38,195 nt of DNA, from the IMG/VR virus record IMGVR_UViG_3300027734_000152, positions 1 through 38,195 of that record, one strand, 5' to 3'. The number at the start of each line of letters is the position of its first letter. The first letter of the stretch is position 1. Source of the DNA: a virus. A program made the position numbers and the translations under genes. Of the stretch, positions 29,363 to 37,431 are shown one piece after another. The notes under the pieces are model-generated. The model did no database searches. It was given only the letters and a program-made list of their open reading frames with translations, and was not told the origin of the DNA.

Positions 29363-30007
29363 ATGAACGAAGTTACCAAGTTTGGCGGCGCTGGTCTGCC
29401 GTCCGTGCAATCGCTGGCGTCCGCGCTGCGCTCTATCGAATCGTCGGGCGGCGCTGGCGGTATGGCCATCCTCAAGATGGACAAGACCGGCCACTGGGTT
29501 TTCGGTGCTGATCAGACCGAAGTTGAGGATGACAGCCTGTGGGCCGTCAACCCTTTCTCGTTTGTCCACGGCTACATTGCCTGGGGCGACGGCGAAGTGC
29601 TGGCTGAAAAGATGGTCAGCGTCTCTGAGCCGCTGCCGGAACTTGACCCCGCGCCTCCCTCCGCCAAGCGCGGCTGGGAAATGCAGATCGGCATGACGCT
29701 GGCCTGCACCAACGGCGAGGATGAAGGTCTGCAAGTCCGCTACAGCGTGACCAGCGTCGGCGGTAAGCGCGCCGTGCAGGGTCTGGCTGTGGCCATCGCC
29801 GAACAGGTCGATAAAGACCAGGACAAGCCGGTGCCGGTGGTGCGCCTCAAGAAGGAACACTACCAGCACAAGAGCTATGGCCGCATCTTCACGCCCGTCT
29901 TTGACATCGTGAAGTGGTCGGGCATGGACGCAGCCCCGGCGGAAGAAGACGCCGAAGCAGCGGAAGCCCCGGCTGAAGACGCACCGCGCCGCCGGCGCCG
30001 TTCGTAA
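29363..30007 (+). CDS. Replication-associated protein, probably ssDNA-binding (214 aa)
   Basis: The protein MNEVTKFGGAGLPSVQSLAS is beta-rich in its centre (MAILKMDKTGHWVFGADQTE, DSLWAVNPFSFVHGYIAWGD), has a KSYGRIFTPVFDIVKWSGMD segment, and ends in a very acidic stretch (EEDAEAAEAPAEDA) closed by PRRRRRS. An OB-like core with an acidic tail, placed between a DUF2800 nuclease and DNA polymerase, recalls the ssDNA-binding partners (such as DUF2815) in other phages. I do not recognise its exact family, so the role is inferred from layout and context. Ribosome binding site AAAGGG. Confidence 0.65.
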   Translation: MNEVTKFGGAGLPSVQSLASALRSIESSGGAGGMAILKMDKTGHWVFGADQTEVEDDSLWAVNPFSFVHGYIAWGDGEVLAEKMVSVSEPLPELDPAPPSAKRGWEMQIGMTLACTNGEDEGLQVRYSVTSVGGKRAVQGLAVAIAEQVDKDQDKPVPVVRLKKEHYQHKSYGRIFTPVFDIVKWSGMDAAPAEEDAEAAEAPAEDAPRRRRRS

Positions 30008-30021
30008 ACTGGGCAGCGAAC

Positions 30022-30047
30022 GCCGGGGCGGGTTGGGCCGCCCCGGC
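30022..30047 (+). other. Strong hairpin before the DNA polymerase gene
   Basis: GCCGGGGCGG / CCGCCCCGGC form a perfect 10-bp stem with a 6-base loop, 14 bases after the previous stop. No T-run follows. It could stabilise the upstream mRNA or reduce transcription into the polymerase gene. Confidence 0.65.
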
Positions 30048-30072
30048 TAGTAGCGGATGAAGTGAGGCATCC

Positions 30073-32070
30073 ATGACCATCCTATGGCTCGATTTCGAGA
30101 CGCGCAGCCGCTGTGACTTGCCGGCCAAGGGCGTCTACAATTACGCGCAGGACGCCAGCACCGACGTGCTGTGTATGTCCTACGCCTTCGACGACGACGC
30201 GGTGCGGACATGGCTGCCAGGTCAGCCGTTCCCCGCTGACGTGCGTCACCACACCGGCCAGATCAGGGCGCACAACGCCGCGTTTGAGCGTCTGGTGTGC
30301 TGGTACGTCCTACAGATCGACTACGCGCTGGAGCAGTTCTACTGCACCGCAGCACAAGCCCGCGCCAACTGCGCGCCGGGCAGCCTGGAGGACGTGGGCC
30401 GGTTCGCTGGCGCGTCCATGAAAAAAGATCATCGCGGATCACAATTGATCAGGCTGCTGTCGATCCCGCAGGCGGACGGCACATTCCGCAACGACCCCGG
30501 CCTGATGGCTGAGATGGTCGCCTACTGCGAACAGGACGTGCGCGCCATGCGGGCCATCGCCCAGGCGCAGCGCGCGCTGTCCGCTGATGAGTTACGCGAC
30601 TACCACACCAACGAACGGATAAACGACCGCGGTGTGCTGCTGGATCGCCCGCTGGCGCTGGCCGCCGTGGGCTACGCCGACGCCGAGTCCGCCGACATCC
30701 AGCAGACGGTCGAGGAGGCCACCGGCGGCGAGATCACGTCCGTCCGCAGCCCCAAGATGCGGGCGTGGGTGCTGGATCGCGTCGGGCCGCAGGCGCTCAA
30801 ACTGGCGACGGTTTACAAGGACGGCGAACCCAAGCTATCCATCGATAAGAACGTCCGCTTCAATCTGCTGGCGCTAAGCGAGGAGAATCCCGATGAAGTA
30901 CCGCCCGTCGTCGCTGAAGTTATCCAATGTGCAGACGACCTTTGGGCGTCGTCAGTTGCAAAGTTTGCGCGCGCGGCTGCGCTCTCAGACGATGAGGATC
31001 AACGAGTTAGAGGAGCGTTCGTATTCGCTGGAGGTAGTGCTACAGGCCGCGCTTCATCATTTGGACTTCAAGTTCATAATTTCCCACGACGATGCGCCGA
31101 CGACCCTGCACTAACACGGCAAGCAATGGTGCGCGGCCACAAGATCGTGCCGCAGTTCGGACGCCGGATCACGGACGTGCTGAAGGGGATGCTGCGCCCG
31201 GCGCTGATGGCGCCTGAAGGCAAGCGGCTGGTGGTGGCCGATTGGGCCGCCATCGAGGCGCGGGTGACGCCCTGGGCGTCGAACACCAACAGCGGCGCAG
31301 AGAAGTTGGGCATCTTCGCGCGCGGCGAGGACGTGTATTGTTATAACGCTGAGGCTACGTTTCACGTCCCGTACAAAGAGATATTTGAAGGGAACGAAGC
31401 GGAGACCAAGAAATATGTCGATATGCGCCAGATCGGCAAGGTGCAGGAGTTGGCTTGCGGCTTCGCCGGCGGCGTGGGCGCGTTTGCCGCTATGGGCCGC
31501 ATCTATAATGTGGTGATGACCGAGAGCGACAGCCGCAAGATGGTGGACGTCTGGCGTCGGGCAAACCCGTGGTCGGTCAACTATTGGACGGGGCTGGAGC
31601 GGGCGTACACCGGCGCCATGCGCCACCCAGGCCAAGAGATCAGCGCCGGGCGCGTGACGTATATGTTCGACAAGCAGCATCTTTGGTATGCCCTGCCGTC
31701 AGGCCGTGTGCTATGCTACCCGTTCGCCCGCTTTGATGAGGAAGGCAACATCACCTACGCCAAAGCGGCGTGGAAGCCCGCCGCCGACGCAAAGGAATGG
31801 CCCCGCGCCCGCCTGTGGCGCGGTCTGGCCTGCGAAAACATCACACAGGCCATCGCCAACGATCTGCTACGGCACGCGCTGCGGCGGTTGGAGGAAGAAG
31901 GGTTTGACGTAGTGCTGCACGTCCACGACGAAATCGTGCTGGAGACCGACGCCAGCACCGCCGAGGACGCCGCCGCCGCGCTGATCAAGATAATGAGTAC
32001 GCCGCCGCTCTGGGCCGCTGGTCTGCCTTTGAGCGCCAAAGTTAAAATCATGACCCGTTACGGGAAATAG
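30073..32070 (+). CDS. Family A DNA polymerase with 3'-5' exonuclease domain
   Basis: The 665-residue protein has the exonuclease motif LWLDFETRS (D7, E9) at its N-terminus, then the polymerase: AGGSATGRASSFGLQVHNFP (about 317-336), motif A VVADWAAIEARVTPW (D390), motif B RQIGKVQELACGFAGGVGAF (K456 region) and motif C LHVHDEIVLE (D619). This is the replicative polymerase of the phage. GTGAGG lies before the ATG. Between about residues 274 and 347 the codons shift sharply to A/T third positions (28 of 74 G/C-ending, against 32 of 41 just before and 42 of 49 just after); this is exactly where a second open frame overlaps. Confidence 0.95.
   Translation: MTILWLDFETRSRCDLPAKGVYNYAQDASTDVLCMSYAFDDDAVRTWLPGQPFPADVRHHTGQIRAHNAAFERLVCWYVLQIDYALEQFYCTAAQARANCAPGSLEDVGRFAGASMKKDHRGSQLIRLLSIPQADGTFRNDPGLMAEMVAYCEQDVRAMRAIAQAQRALSADELRDYHTNERINDRGVLLDRPLALAAVGYADAESADIQQTVEEATGGEITSVRSPKMRAWVLDRVGPQALKLATVYKDGEPKLSIDKNVRFNLLALSEENPDEVPPVVAEVIQCADDLWASSVAKFARAAALSDDEDQRVRGAFVFAGGSATGRASSFGLQVHNFPRRCADDPALTRQAMVRGHKIVPQFGRRITDVLKGMLRPALMAPEGKRLVVADWAAIEARVTPWASNTNSGAEKLGIFARGEDVYCYNAEATFHVPYKEIFEGNEAETKKYVDMRQIGKVQELACGFAGGVGAFAAMGRIYNVVMTESDSRKMVDVWRRANPWSVNYWTGLERAYTGAMRHPGQEISAGRVTYMFDKQHLWYALPSGRVLCYPFARFDEEGNITYAKAAWKPAADAKEWPRARLWRGLACENITQAIANDLLRHALRRLEEEGFDVVLHVHDEIVLETDASTAEDAAAALIKIMSTPPLWAAGLPLSAKVKIMTRYGK
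30893..31114 (+). CDS. Candidate overprinted gene nested in the polymerase gene (+1 frame, 73 aa)
   Basis: An ATG at 30893 is preceded by GAGGAG with a 7-base gap, an ideal ribosome binding site inside the polymerase gene. The product MKYRPSSLKLSNVQTTFGRR continues QLQSLRARLRSQTMRINELE, ERSYSLEVVLQAALHHLDFK, a basic first half and then an amphipathic coiled-coil helix. It uses G/C-ending codons in 54 of 73 positions. The polymerase frame drops from about 80 percent to 38 percent G/C-ending codons precisely across this interval, as expected if the second frame is under selection. No homologue is recognised. A chance open frame plus a recombined low-GC polymerase segment remains possible. Confidence 0.6.
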   Translation: MKYRPSSLKLSNVQTTFGRRQLQSLRARLRSQTMRINELEERSYSLEVVLQAALHHLDFKFIISHDDAPTTLH

Positions 32071-32081
32071 GGAGAACTGCG

Positions 32082-34454
32082 ATGAGTGAGGATCGCATCA
32101 AATTCATCGAATACGTCAGCAAGCTGGCGTTTGAGACGGGCGAGACGGCGCTGCTGCTGAAGCAAAAGCCGACGCTGGTGAACGGCGAGATGATCTACCA
32201 CGGCGACGGGGTGCCGAAGGCGACCTTCCCGTCGTTCCTGCCGGCCAAGGCCAACATCAAGCCGGGCGACGCATGGTACGTCAACACAGGGGCGTTCATC
32301 GTTGACCGCTTCGTGGATGGCAAGCCATCGGCCAAGTCCGAGAATGTCGAGTATGTCCTGTTCATGATGCTGGACGACATCGGCACCAAGTCCAAGACGC
32401 CGCCGCTGGCCCCGACGTGGATCATGGAAACGTCCGAAGGATCGTTCCAGTGGGGCTACGCCTTCAACGAGCAGCCGTCCAAGGCAGACTTCACCGCGGC
32501 CATCACCGCCATCGCGGATGCGGGCTACACTGACCCAGGCGCAACCAACGCCGTCCGCAACTGCCGCATCCCCGGCAGCGTCAACCTGAAGCGGGGCAGG
32601 GGCAACTTCGAGGCGCGGCTGGTCGAGTTCCACCCAGACCGCGAGTACACGCTGGACGACGTGTGTCAGGCGCTGGGCGTTGTGCCGCCCGAATCGGACA
32701 CCGCCGAAATCCGAAGCATTAAGATACGCGACACCGGCCAAGACAACGTACTGGCGTGGCTGTCGGACAACAGCATGGTGCTGTCGCGGGTCAACAACGA
32801 GGGCTGGTGCGGCGTCGTCTGTCCGAACCATGCCGAACACACAGACGGTAGCATCGAGGGGCGCTACAAGCCGCTGGATCGCTCCTACTGCTGCTATCAC
32901 GGCCACTGCCAGCACCTGACCAGCACGACGTTCTTGCAGTGGGTGTCGGAGAATGGCGGCCCGACCGTGACACCGGGGCTGCGCGATGAACTGATCGCCG
33001 AACGGATGCGGTTGATGGCTGAGAAAATCTCACCGACCGAAGCGTTCCCGGATCAGGCCGCGATCACCGTCAGGGAAGTCGAGCGCAAGGAAGCCGGGCG
33101 GCTGACGAAGACCGAGTGGTTCGACCGGTTCGCCTATGTGCAGTCCGACGACAGCTACTTCGACATGGTGACGCGCCAGGAAGTGCCGCGCCATGTCTTC
33201 AACGCGCTGTTCCGCCATATCGACTGCCGGTCGATCCACAACAGCAAGCGGCAAGTGGCTGCGTCGATCTACTATGACGAACGCCGGCAGGAGTTTGGCG
33301 CCAAGGCGCTGACCGGCATCACCTACGCCGCCGGCGAGGACGTGCTGGTGGCGCGTGACGGGATGGTCTACGGCAACCGCTGGGTCAACGCCCGCCCCGA
33401 CATGAGCGCCACGCTATCCGTCAGTGACGCACAGATTACGCCGTGGCTGGATCACTGCCGCAGTCTGATTGAGGAGCCGTCCGAGCTTGATCATATTCTG
33501 AACGTAATGGCCTATAAAGTTCAGAATCCGAACATCAAGATCAACCACGCCGTGCTGCACGGCGGCGACGAAGGCAGCGGTAAGGACACCATGTGGGCGC
33601 CGTTCCTGTGGGCCATCGGCGGCAAGCACCAGCACAACCGGTCGATCATTGAGACGGGCGAGATCAACAGCCAGTGGGGGTACAACCTGGAGGCTGAAGT
33701 CCTGATCCTGAACGAACTGCGCGAACCGGAGGCGAAGGAGCGCCGGGCGCTGGCCAACAAGCTCAAGCCGATCATCGCCGCACCGCCAGAGACGCTGGTC
33801 ATTAACCGCAAGGGCCTGCACCCCTACGAGATGCTGAACCGGGTTCAGGTGGTGGCGTTCACAAACGATCCGCTGCCGATCACACTGCCGACGCAGGATC
33901 GCCGCTGGTTCTGCGTGTGGTCACGCGCACCGCGGATGACCAAGCCAGAGGCCGACGCGCTGTGGGATTGGTACAAGGCCGGCGGCTACGAGAAGATCGC
34001 AGCTTGGCTGCACTTGCGCGATGTGTCGGCGTTCGGCGCTGCTGCGGCGCCGCCGGTGACCGAGTGGAAGCTGAACATGGTCGAGCAGGGCATGAGTGTA
34101 GCCGAGAGCTACCTGGTCGATATGATGCGCCTGCGCGTCGGGCCGTTCGCGCTGGGCGTCATCGGCGGGCCGTTCCACAAGTTGTGCGACTTCTTGGTCG
34201 CCGACAGCAAGGTTCCGGCGGGCGTGAAGGTGCCGCAGGCGGCGCTGCTGCACGCGCTCAAGGAAGCCGGCTGGCTGGACTGCGGGCGGTTGGGGTCGTC
34301 CGACTTCCAGACCAAGCGGCATATCTTCGCAGCACCGGAGGTTGCGCGGGCGCATTCGAAATCCGACCTCCGCCGGATGGTGGAAAACATTGATACTCCC
34401 CCCGGTAAGGTGATAGACATCGGTCAACGGCGCAACCCAAACCAGCGCGGTTGA
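32082..34454 (+). CDS. Primase-helicase (DUF5906 / D5-like helicase)
   Basis: The 790-residue protein has an N-terminal RepB-primase-like half (YVLFMMLDDIGTKSKTPPLA, PTWIMETSEGSFQWGYAF, NAVRNCRIPGSVNLKRG), a cysteine/histidine segment in the middle (GWCGVVCPNHAEH ... SYCCYHGHCQHLT), which looks like a zinc-binding site, and a C-terminal superfamily 3-type ATPase with Walker A GGDEGSGKDTMW (K501), then EAEVLILNELREPEAKERRA and VQVVAFTNDPLPITLPTQDR, RWFCVW. It unwinds DNA and probably makes primers at the fork. It lies 11 bases after the polymerase gene and is followed by a strong terminator, closing the replication operon. Confidence 0.9.
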   Translation: MSEDRIKFIEYVSKLAFETGETALLLKQKPTLVNGEMIYHGDGVPKATFPSFLPAKANIKPGDAWYVNTGAFIVDRFVDGKPSAKSENVEYVLFMMLDDIGTKSKTPPLAPTWIMETSEGSFQWGYAFNEQPSKADFTAAITAIADAGYTDPGATNAVRNCRIPGSVNLKRGRGNFEARLVEFHPDREYTLDDVCQALGVVPPESDTAEIRSIKIRDTGQDNVLAWLSDNSMVLSRVNNEGWCGVVCPNHAEHTDGSIEGRYKPLDRSYCCYHGHCQHLTSTTFLQWVSENGGPTVTPGLRDELIAERMRLMAEKISPTEAFPDQAAITVREVERKEAGRLTKTEWFDRFAYVQSDDSYFDMVTRQEVPRHVFNALFRHIDCRSIHNSKRQVAASIYYDERRQEFGAKALTGITYAAGEDVLVARDGMVYGNRWVNARPDMSATLSVSDAQITPWLDHCRSLIEEPSELDHILNVMAYKVQNPNIKINHAVLHGGDEGSGKDTMWAPFLWAIGGKHQHNRSIIETGEINSQWGYNLEAEVLILNELREPEAKERRALANKLKPIIAAPPETLVINRKGLHPYEMLNRVQVVAFTNDPLPITLPTQDRRWFCVWSRAPRMTKPEADALWDWYKAGGYEKIAAWLHLRDVSAFGAAAAPPVTEWKLNMVEQGMSVAESYLVDMMRLRVGPFALGVIGGPFHKLCDFLVADSKVPAGVKVPQAALLHALKEAGWLDCGRLGSSDFQTKRHIFAAPEVARAHSKSDLRRMVENIDTPPGKVIDIGQRRNPNQRG

Positions 34455-34459
34455 TTGTG

Positions 34460-34499
34460 AAACCCCCGGCGTGCCTCACTGCGCCGGGGGTTTCTTTTT
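34460..34499 (+). terminator. Strong intrinsic terminator after the primase-helicase gene
   Basis: AAACCCCCGGCG / CGCCGGGGGTTT form a perfect 12-bp stem (34460-34471, 34482-34493) with a 10-base loop, followed by CTTTTT. It lies 5 bases after the stop codon and should split the plus-strand arm into two transcription units. Confidence 0.95.
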
Positions 34500-34543
34500 G
34501 CTTGGCCCTTGCAACAGAATGTTTGCACCCATAGGATAGCGCC

Positions 34544-34819
34544 ATGACCGAGAAAGAAATCGAAGCACACTTCGTGAAGCGCGTGAAGGCGCTGGGCGGG
34601 TACAGCTACAAGTTCCGTAGCGTGACGCAGCGGGGCGTGGCTGACCGCATCGTCTGCCTGCCGAACGGCCAGACGTGGTTTGTGGAATTGAAGAAGCCCG
34701 GCGGGCGGCTGTCGCCGCTGCAAGAGATATTCGCCGAACAGATGGCGACAACGGGCCAGCACTACGCCGTGCTGTGGTCAAAAGAGGATGTGGATGGTTG
34801 GGAAAGGAAAATAAAATGA
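34544..34819 (+). CDS. VRR-NUC domain nuclease (91 aa)
   Basis: The whole protein is one VRR-NUC domain of the PD-(D/E)XK fold: KFRSVTQRGVADRIVCLPNG (D34), QTWFVELKKPGGRLSPLQ (E48, K50, Q60). Stand-alone VRR-NUC proteins occur in many phages and act on branched or structured DNA, for example as Holliday-junction resolvases. It precedes a methyltransferase and a SNF2-type helicase, a combination common in phage genomes. AGGA lies 7 bases before the ATG. Its stop overlaps the methyltransferase start as ATGA. Confidence 0.92.
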   Translation: MTEKEIEAHFVKRVKALGGYSYKFRSVTQRGVADRIVCLPNGQTWFVELKKPGGRLSPLQEIFAEQMATTGQHYAVLWSKEDVDGWERKIK

Positions 34820-35949
34820 CAGTATACTACAATGAGATAGACCCATACGCCGCGCAATGGCTCAGGAACCTGATCGCGGCAGGACACTTGGCGAAAGGTG
34901 AAGTTGATGAGCGCAGTATCACGGAAATTCAACCTGATGACCTTCTTGGTTTCGACCAGTGTCACTTCTTCGCAGGGATCGGCGTTTGGGGCCACGCCCT
35001 GCGCCGAGCCGGATGGGCCGACGACCGGCCCGTCTGGACGGGAAGTTGCCCTTGCCAGCCGTTCAGCGCCGCAGGCAAGCAAGAAGGCTTCGCTGACGAG
35101 CGTCATCTCTGGCCCACCTGGTTCAACCTCATCCGCCAGTGCCGCCCTGCAATCGTCCTTGGCGAACAGGTTGCAAGCGCGCTCGACTGGCTCGATCTTG
35201 TATCAACTGACATGGAAAGCGCGGGCTACGCCTTTGGGGCGGCAGATTTGTGCGCTGCGGGGTTCGGCGGCGCGCACATCCGGCAGCGACTTTATTTCAC
35301 GGGGGTGGCCGACACCTACAACACGCGACCACAAGGATGGGGCCGAATGCCTAAACGTGCCGGTGAATGCGTTGCTGGGGCGGCTTGTGTGGACGACGGG
35401 CTGGCCAACGCCCCGCTCGACGGACGGCGACAAGGGGTCAAGGACGGCGGAAGGCTGCGAAGCGGAAATCGCGAGGAAGGGACGGCTGGACGATCTGCCA
35501 TCAACAGCGACCTATCTGGCGGGCTGGCCGACGCCGACCACCAACGACAGCGTTCGCCAACCATCTCAAGACTTTGCAACAAAGAATATTACGTTGAACC
35601 ACGGAGCAGTGTTAGCGGGCTGGCCGACGCCTATGACACAGGACGACAACTGCTCACGGGTGGCAAACCCGCAGGAGTATTCAACCAAGCGGCTGAACAG
35701 AAAGAACGCTTCGAGCAATCTTGCGGACACGGCGCAGGGGTTGACCACCGCCATGCGCCTATGCTGGGACGGGACGCTGCTGACTGGCTCTACTGCCGGG
35801 ATGGCAAGTGGAGGCCGGTTGAACCCGGCACATTCCCGTTGGCTGATGCGGCTGCCAGCCGCGTGGGACGACTGCGCGCCTACGGAAACGGCCTCGACGC
35901 TGAAACGGCAACGCAGTTCGTAGCGGCGGTGATGGACTGCGCGCCATGA
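34816..35949 (+). CDS. C5-cytosine DNA methyltransferase
   Basis: The 377-residue protein has motif I CHFFAGIGVWGHALRRAGW (F52-G56), motif IV TGSCPCQPFSAAGK (catalytic C80), motif VI VLGEQVA (E117), motif VIII HIRQRLYF (155-161) and a motif X-like end RLRAYGNGLDAETATQFVAA. It methylates C in some target, probably to protect phage DNA from host restriction. The target-recognition half (about 165-330) contains repeated GLADA-type motifs (GVADT, GLANA, GLADA, GLADA) and shows only about 57 percent G/C-ending codons (80 of 140 counted from 35305), low for this genome, where another open frame overlaps in +1. It is coupled to its neighbours by ATGA overlaps on both sides. No matching restriction enzyme is seen. 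Confidence 0.9.
   Translation: MTVYYNEIDPYAAQWLRNLIAAGHLAKGEVDERSITEIQPDDLLGFDQCHFFAGIGVWGHALRRAGWADDRPVWTGSCPCQPFSAAGKQEGFADERHLWPTWFNLIRQCRPAIVLGEQVASALDWLDLVSTDMESAGYAFGAADLCAAGFGGAHIRQRLYFTGVADTYNTRPQGWGRMPKRAGECVAGAACVDDGLANAPLDGRRQGVKDGGRLRSGNREEGTAGRSAINSDLSGGLADADHQRQRSPTISRLCNKEYYVEPRSSVSGLADAYDTGRQLLTGGKPAGVFNQAAEQKERFEQSCGHGAGVDHRHAPMLGRDAADWLYCRDGKWRPVEPGTFPLADAAASRVGRLRAYGNGLDAETATQFVAAVMDCAP
34907..35923 (+). CDS. Candidate overlapping gene in the methyltransferase (+1 frame, 338 aa, GWPTP repeats)
   Basis: This frame is open for over 1 kb inside the methyltransferase gene. I place the start at ATG 34907 because AAAGG lies 8 bases before it. The product is S/T/R/A-rich, with LQARSTGSILYQLTWKARAT and PLGRQICALRGSAARTSGSD, four GWPTP motifs (GWPTPT, GWPTPR, GWPTPT, GWPTPM) and the end SGGRLNPAHSRWLMRLPAAW, DDCAPTETAS. 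From memory, proteins with these segments are deposited from many phages, so the frame is recurrent; whether it is translated or merely follows from methyltransferase conservation is unknown. The GWPTP repeats are the same DNA as GLADA in the main frame. Confidence 0.45.
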   Translation: MSAVSRKFNLMTFLVSTSVTSSQGSAFGATPCAEPDGPTTGPSGREVALASRSAPQASKKASLTSVISGPPGSTSSASAALQSSLANRLQARSTGSILYQLTWKARATPLGRQICALRGSAARTSGSDFISRGWPTPTTRDHKDGAECLNVPVNALLGRLVWTTGWPTPRSTDGDKGSRTAEGCEAEIARKGRLDDLPSTATYLAGWPTPTTNDSVRQPSQDFATKNITLNHGAVLAGWPTPMTQDDNCSRVANPQEYSTKRLNRKNASSNLADTAQGLTTAMRLCWDGTLLTGSTAGMASGGRLNPAHSRWLMRLPAAWDDCAPTETASTLKRQRSS

Positions 35950-37253
35950 GACTGCGCCCCTACCAGAATGACGCCGCCGACTTCCTGTACGAGCGTGACC
36001 GGGCGATGATCCTAGCGCCGGTGGGCGCTGGCAAGACCGCAATTACGCTCACAGCCATGCAGGCGATGTTGAACGACGGTCTGGTCAAGCGGTGGCTGGT
36101 GGTCGCACCCAAGCGCGTCTGCACGGACGTGTGGCCGGTCGAGGCACCGAAGTGGTCAAGCATCACACCGGCGCTGGCGGTCGGCACCCCGGCGCAGCGT
36201 AAAGCGGCGCTTGACAGTGGTGCGGCAGTGGTCGTGATCAACTACGACAACCTCGATAAGCTCAAAGATTTGTCAGGCTTCGACGGCGTCGTGTTTGACG
36301 AACTGACGCGGCTGAAGAACCCCAGCGGAAAGCGGTTCAAAGCACTGGAGAAACTTATGTCTACGATGGCAATACGGTGGGGTCTGACCGGGTCGTTCAC
36401 GTCGAACGGCCTTGAGGATGTGTTCGGTCAGTGCAAGATTATCGACCAAGGTTTGCTGGGCCGCGCCAAGGGCGCGTTCCTCCAGCAGTACTTCCACTGC
36501 GTCAACCGCGACTTTGGCCAGTGGACGCCGGCACCCGGCGCGCTGGAACAGGTGATGGAGCGGATCAAGCCGGCGACGTTCGTGCTTGACCCAGGCGACT
36601 ACAAGGACAAGCTGCCGCCGTGCCATGTCGTTGAGACGCGGGTCAACCTTGCGGATCGCGGGCCATACGAGAAGATGAAGCGCGACTACGTCGTCAAGTT
36701 CGGCGACGACCGCGTCATCGCCCAGAACGCCGCGTCGGTGACGACCAAGCTGCAACAGATGGCGTCCGGCTTCGTCTACAACCGCGAGGGGCCGCTGCCG
36801 GTGCATTGGTTCAGCAGCCACAAGTTCGACCGGCTGGAGGAACTGCTGGACGAGAACCAGCGCGCCAATACGCTAGTAGCGTATACATACCAGGAGGAGT
36901 TGGCGGAACTGAAGCGTCGCTTTCCGCACGCGCAGACTATGGACGACGACAATGTCATTGAACGGTGGAACGCGGGTAAGGTCGAACTGCTGCTGATCCA
37001 CCCGAAGTCCGCCGGCCACGGCCTGAACCTCCAGCACGGCGGCTGCCACATGGTGTTCGTGTCGCTGCCGTGGTCGCTGGAACTGTACGAGCAGACAGTC
37101 GGACGCCTGCACCGCGGCGGTCAGCCCCACGCGGTGTGGGTCTATGTGATGATTACCGAAAAAACAATTGACGAACGCATCTGGGCGGCCCTTCACGAAA
37201 AGCGTGCCGTGTCAGATATCGCGATGGAGGAACTGAAGAATGAACAAGGTTGA
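35946..37253 (+). CDS. SNF2-type superfamily 2 helicase
   Basis: The 435-residue protein begins LRPYQNDAADFLYERDRAMI, a Q-motif-like entry, then Walker A LAPVGAGKTAITL (K30), motif Ia LVVAPKRVC, motif II VVFDELTRLKN (D118, E119), motif III LTGSFTSNGLEDV, and in the second lobe LLLIHPKSAGHGLNLQHG and motif VI EQTVGRLHRGGQ. All helicase motifs are present. Such helicases are common in phages near VRR-NUC and methyltransferase genes; roles in recombination or in clearing proteins from DNA are suggested. It overlaps the methyltransferase stop as ATGA and the next gene by 14 bases. Confidence 0.92.
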   Translation: MRLRPYQNDAADFLYERDRAMILAPVGAGKTAITLTAMQAMLNDGLVKRWLVVAPKRVCTDVWPVEAPKWSSITPALAVGTPAQRKAALDSGAAVVVINYDNLDKLKDLSGFDGVVFDELTRLKNPSGKRFKALEKLMSTMAIRWGLTGSFTSNGLEDVFGQCKIIDQGLLGRAKGAFLQQYFHCVNRDFGQWTPAPGALEQVMERIKPATFVLDPGDYKDKLPPCHVVETRVNLADRGPYEKMKRDYVVKFGDDRVIAQNAASVTTKLQQMASGFVYNREGPLPVHWFSSHKFDRLEELLDENQRANTLVAYTYQEELAELKRRFPHAQTMDDDNVIERWNAGKVELLLIHPKSAGHGLNLQHGGCHMVFVSLPWSLELYEQTVGRLHRGGQPHAVWVYVMITEKTIDERIWAALHEKRAVSDIAMEELKNEQG

Positions 37254-37431
37254 TTGGCGGTCGCTGGCCGCGACGCTCACGTCCATGTCAGAGGATGAGG
37301 TCAAGCGTTTGCTGGACGACGAGATGGCGACGCGCCGCCGCATCGGGATCGTGCGTCGCCTGCACCAGCGGTACGCCATGCTGCGTAACGCGCGGGAGCG
37401 TGCCGAACTGATGGCGAGGCTGGGCGCATGA
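37240..37431 (+). CDS. Small basic helical protein (63 aa)
   Basis: The product MNKVDWRSLAATLTSMSEDE, VKRLLDDEMATRRRIGIVRR, LHQRYAMLRNARERAELMAR is helical and arginine-rich. It recalls small phage proteins that follow SNF2 genes, of unknown function. Start lies within the end of the helicase gene, with GGAGG upstream; the stop overlaps the DUF3310 gene as ATGA. Confidence 0.7.
   Translation: MNKVDWRSLAATLTSMSEDEVKRLLDDEMATRRRIGIVRRLHQRYAMLRNARERAELMARLGA

Noticed and set aside
34509-34537. TTGCAA-N17-TAGGAT as a promoter for the VRR-NUC gene
   Set aside because: The putative -10 contains the AGGA ribosome binding site and the transcript would start at the ATG; the match is modest (4/6 and 4/6). 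A promoter after the terminator is expected, but I cannot place it firmly.
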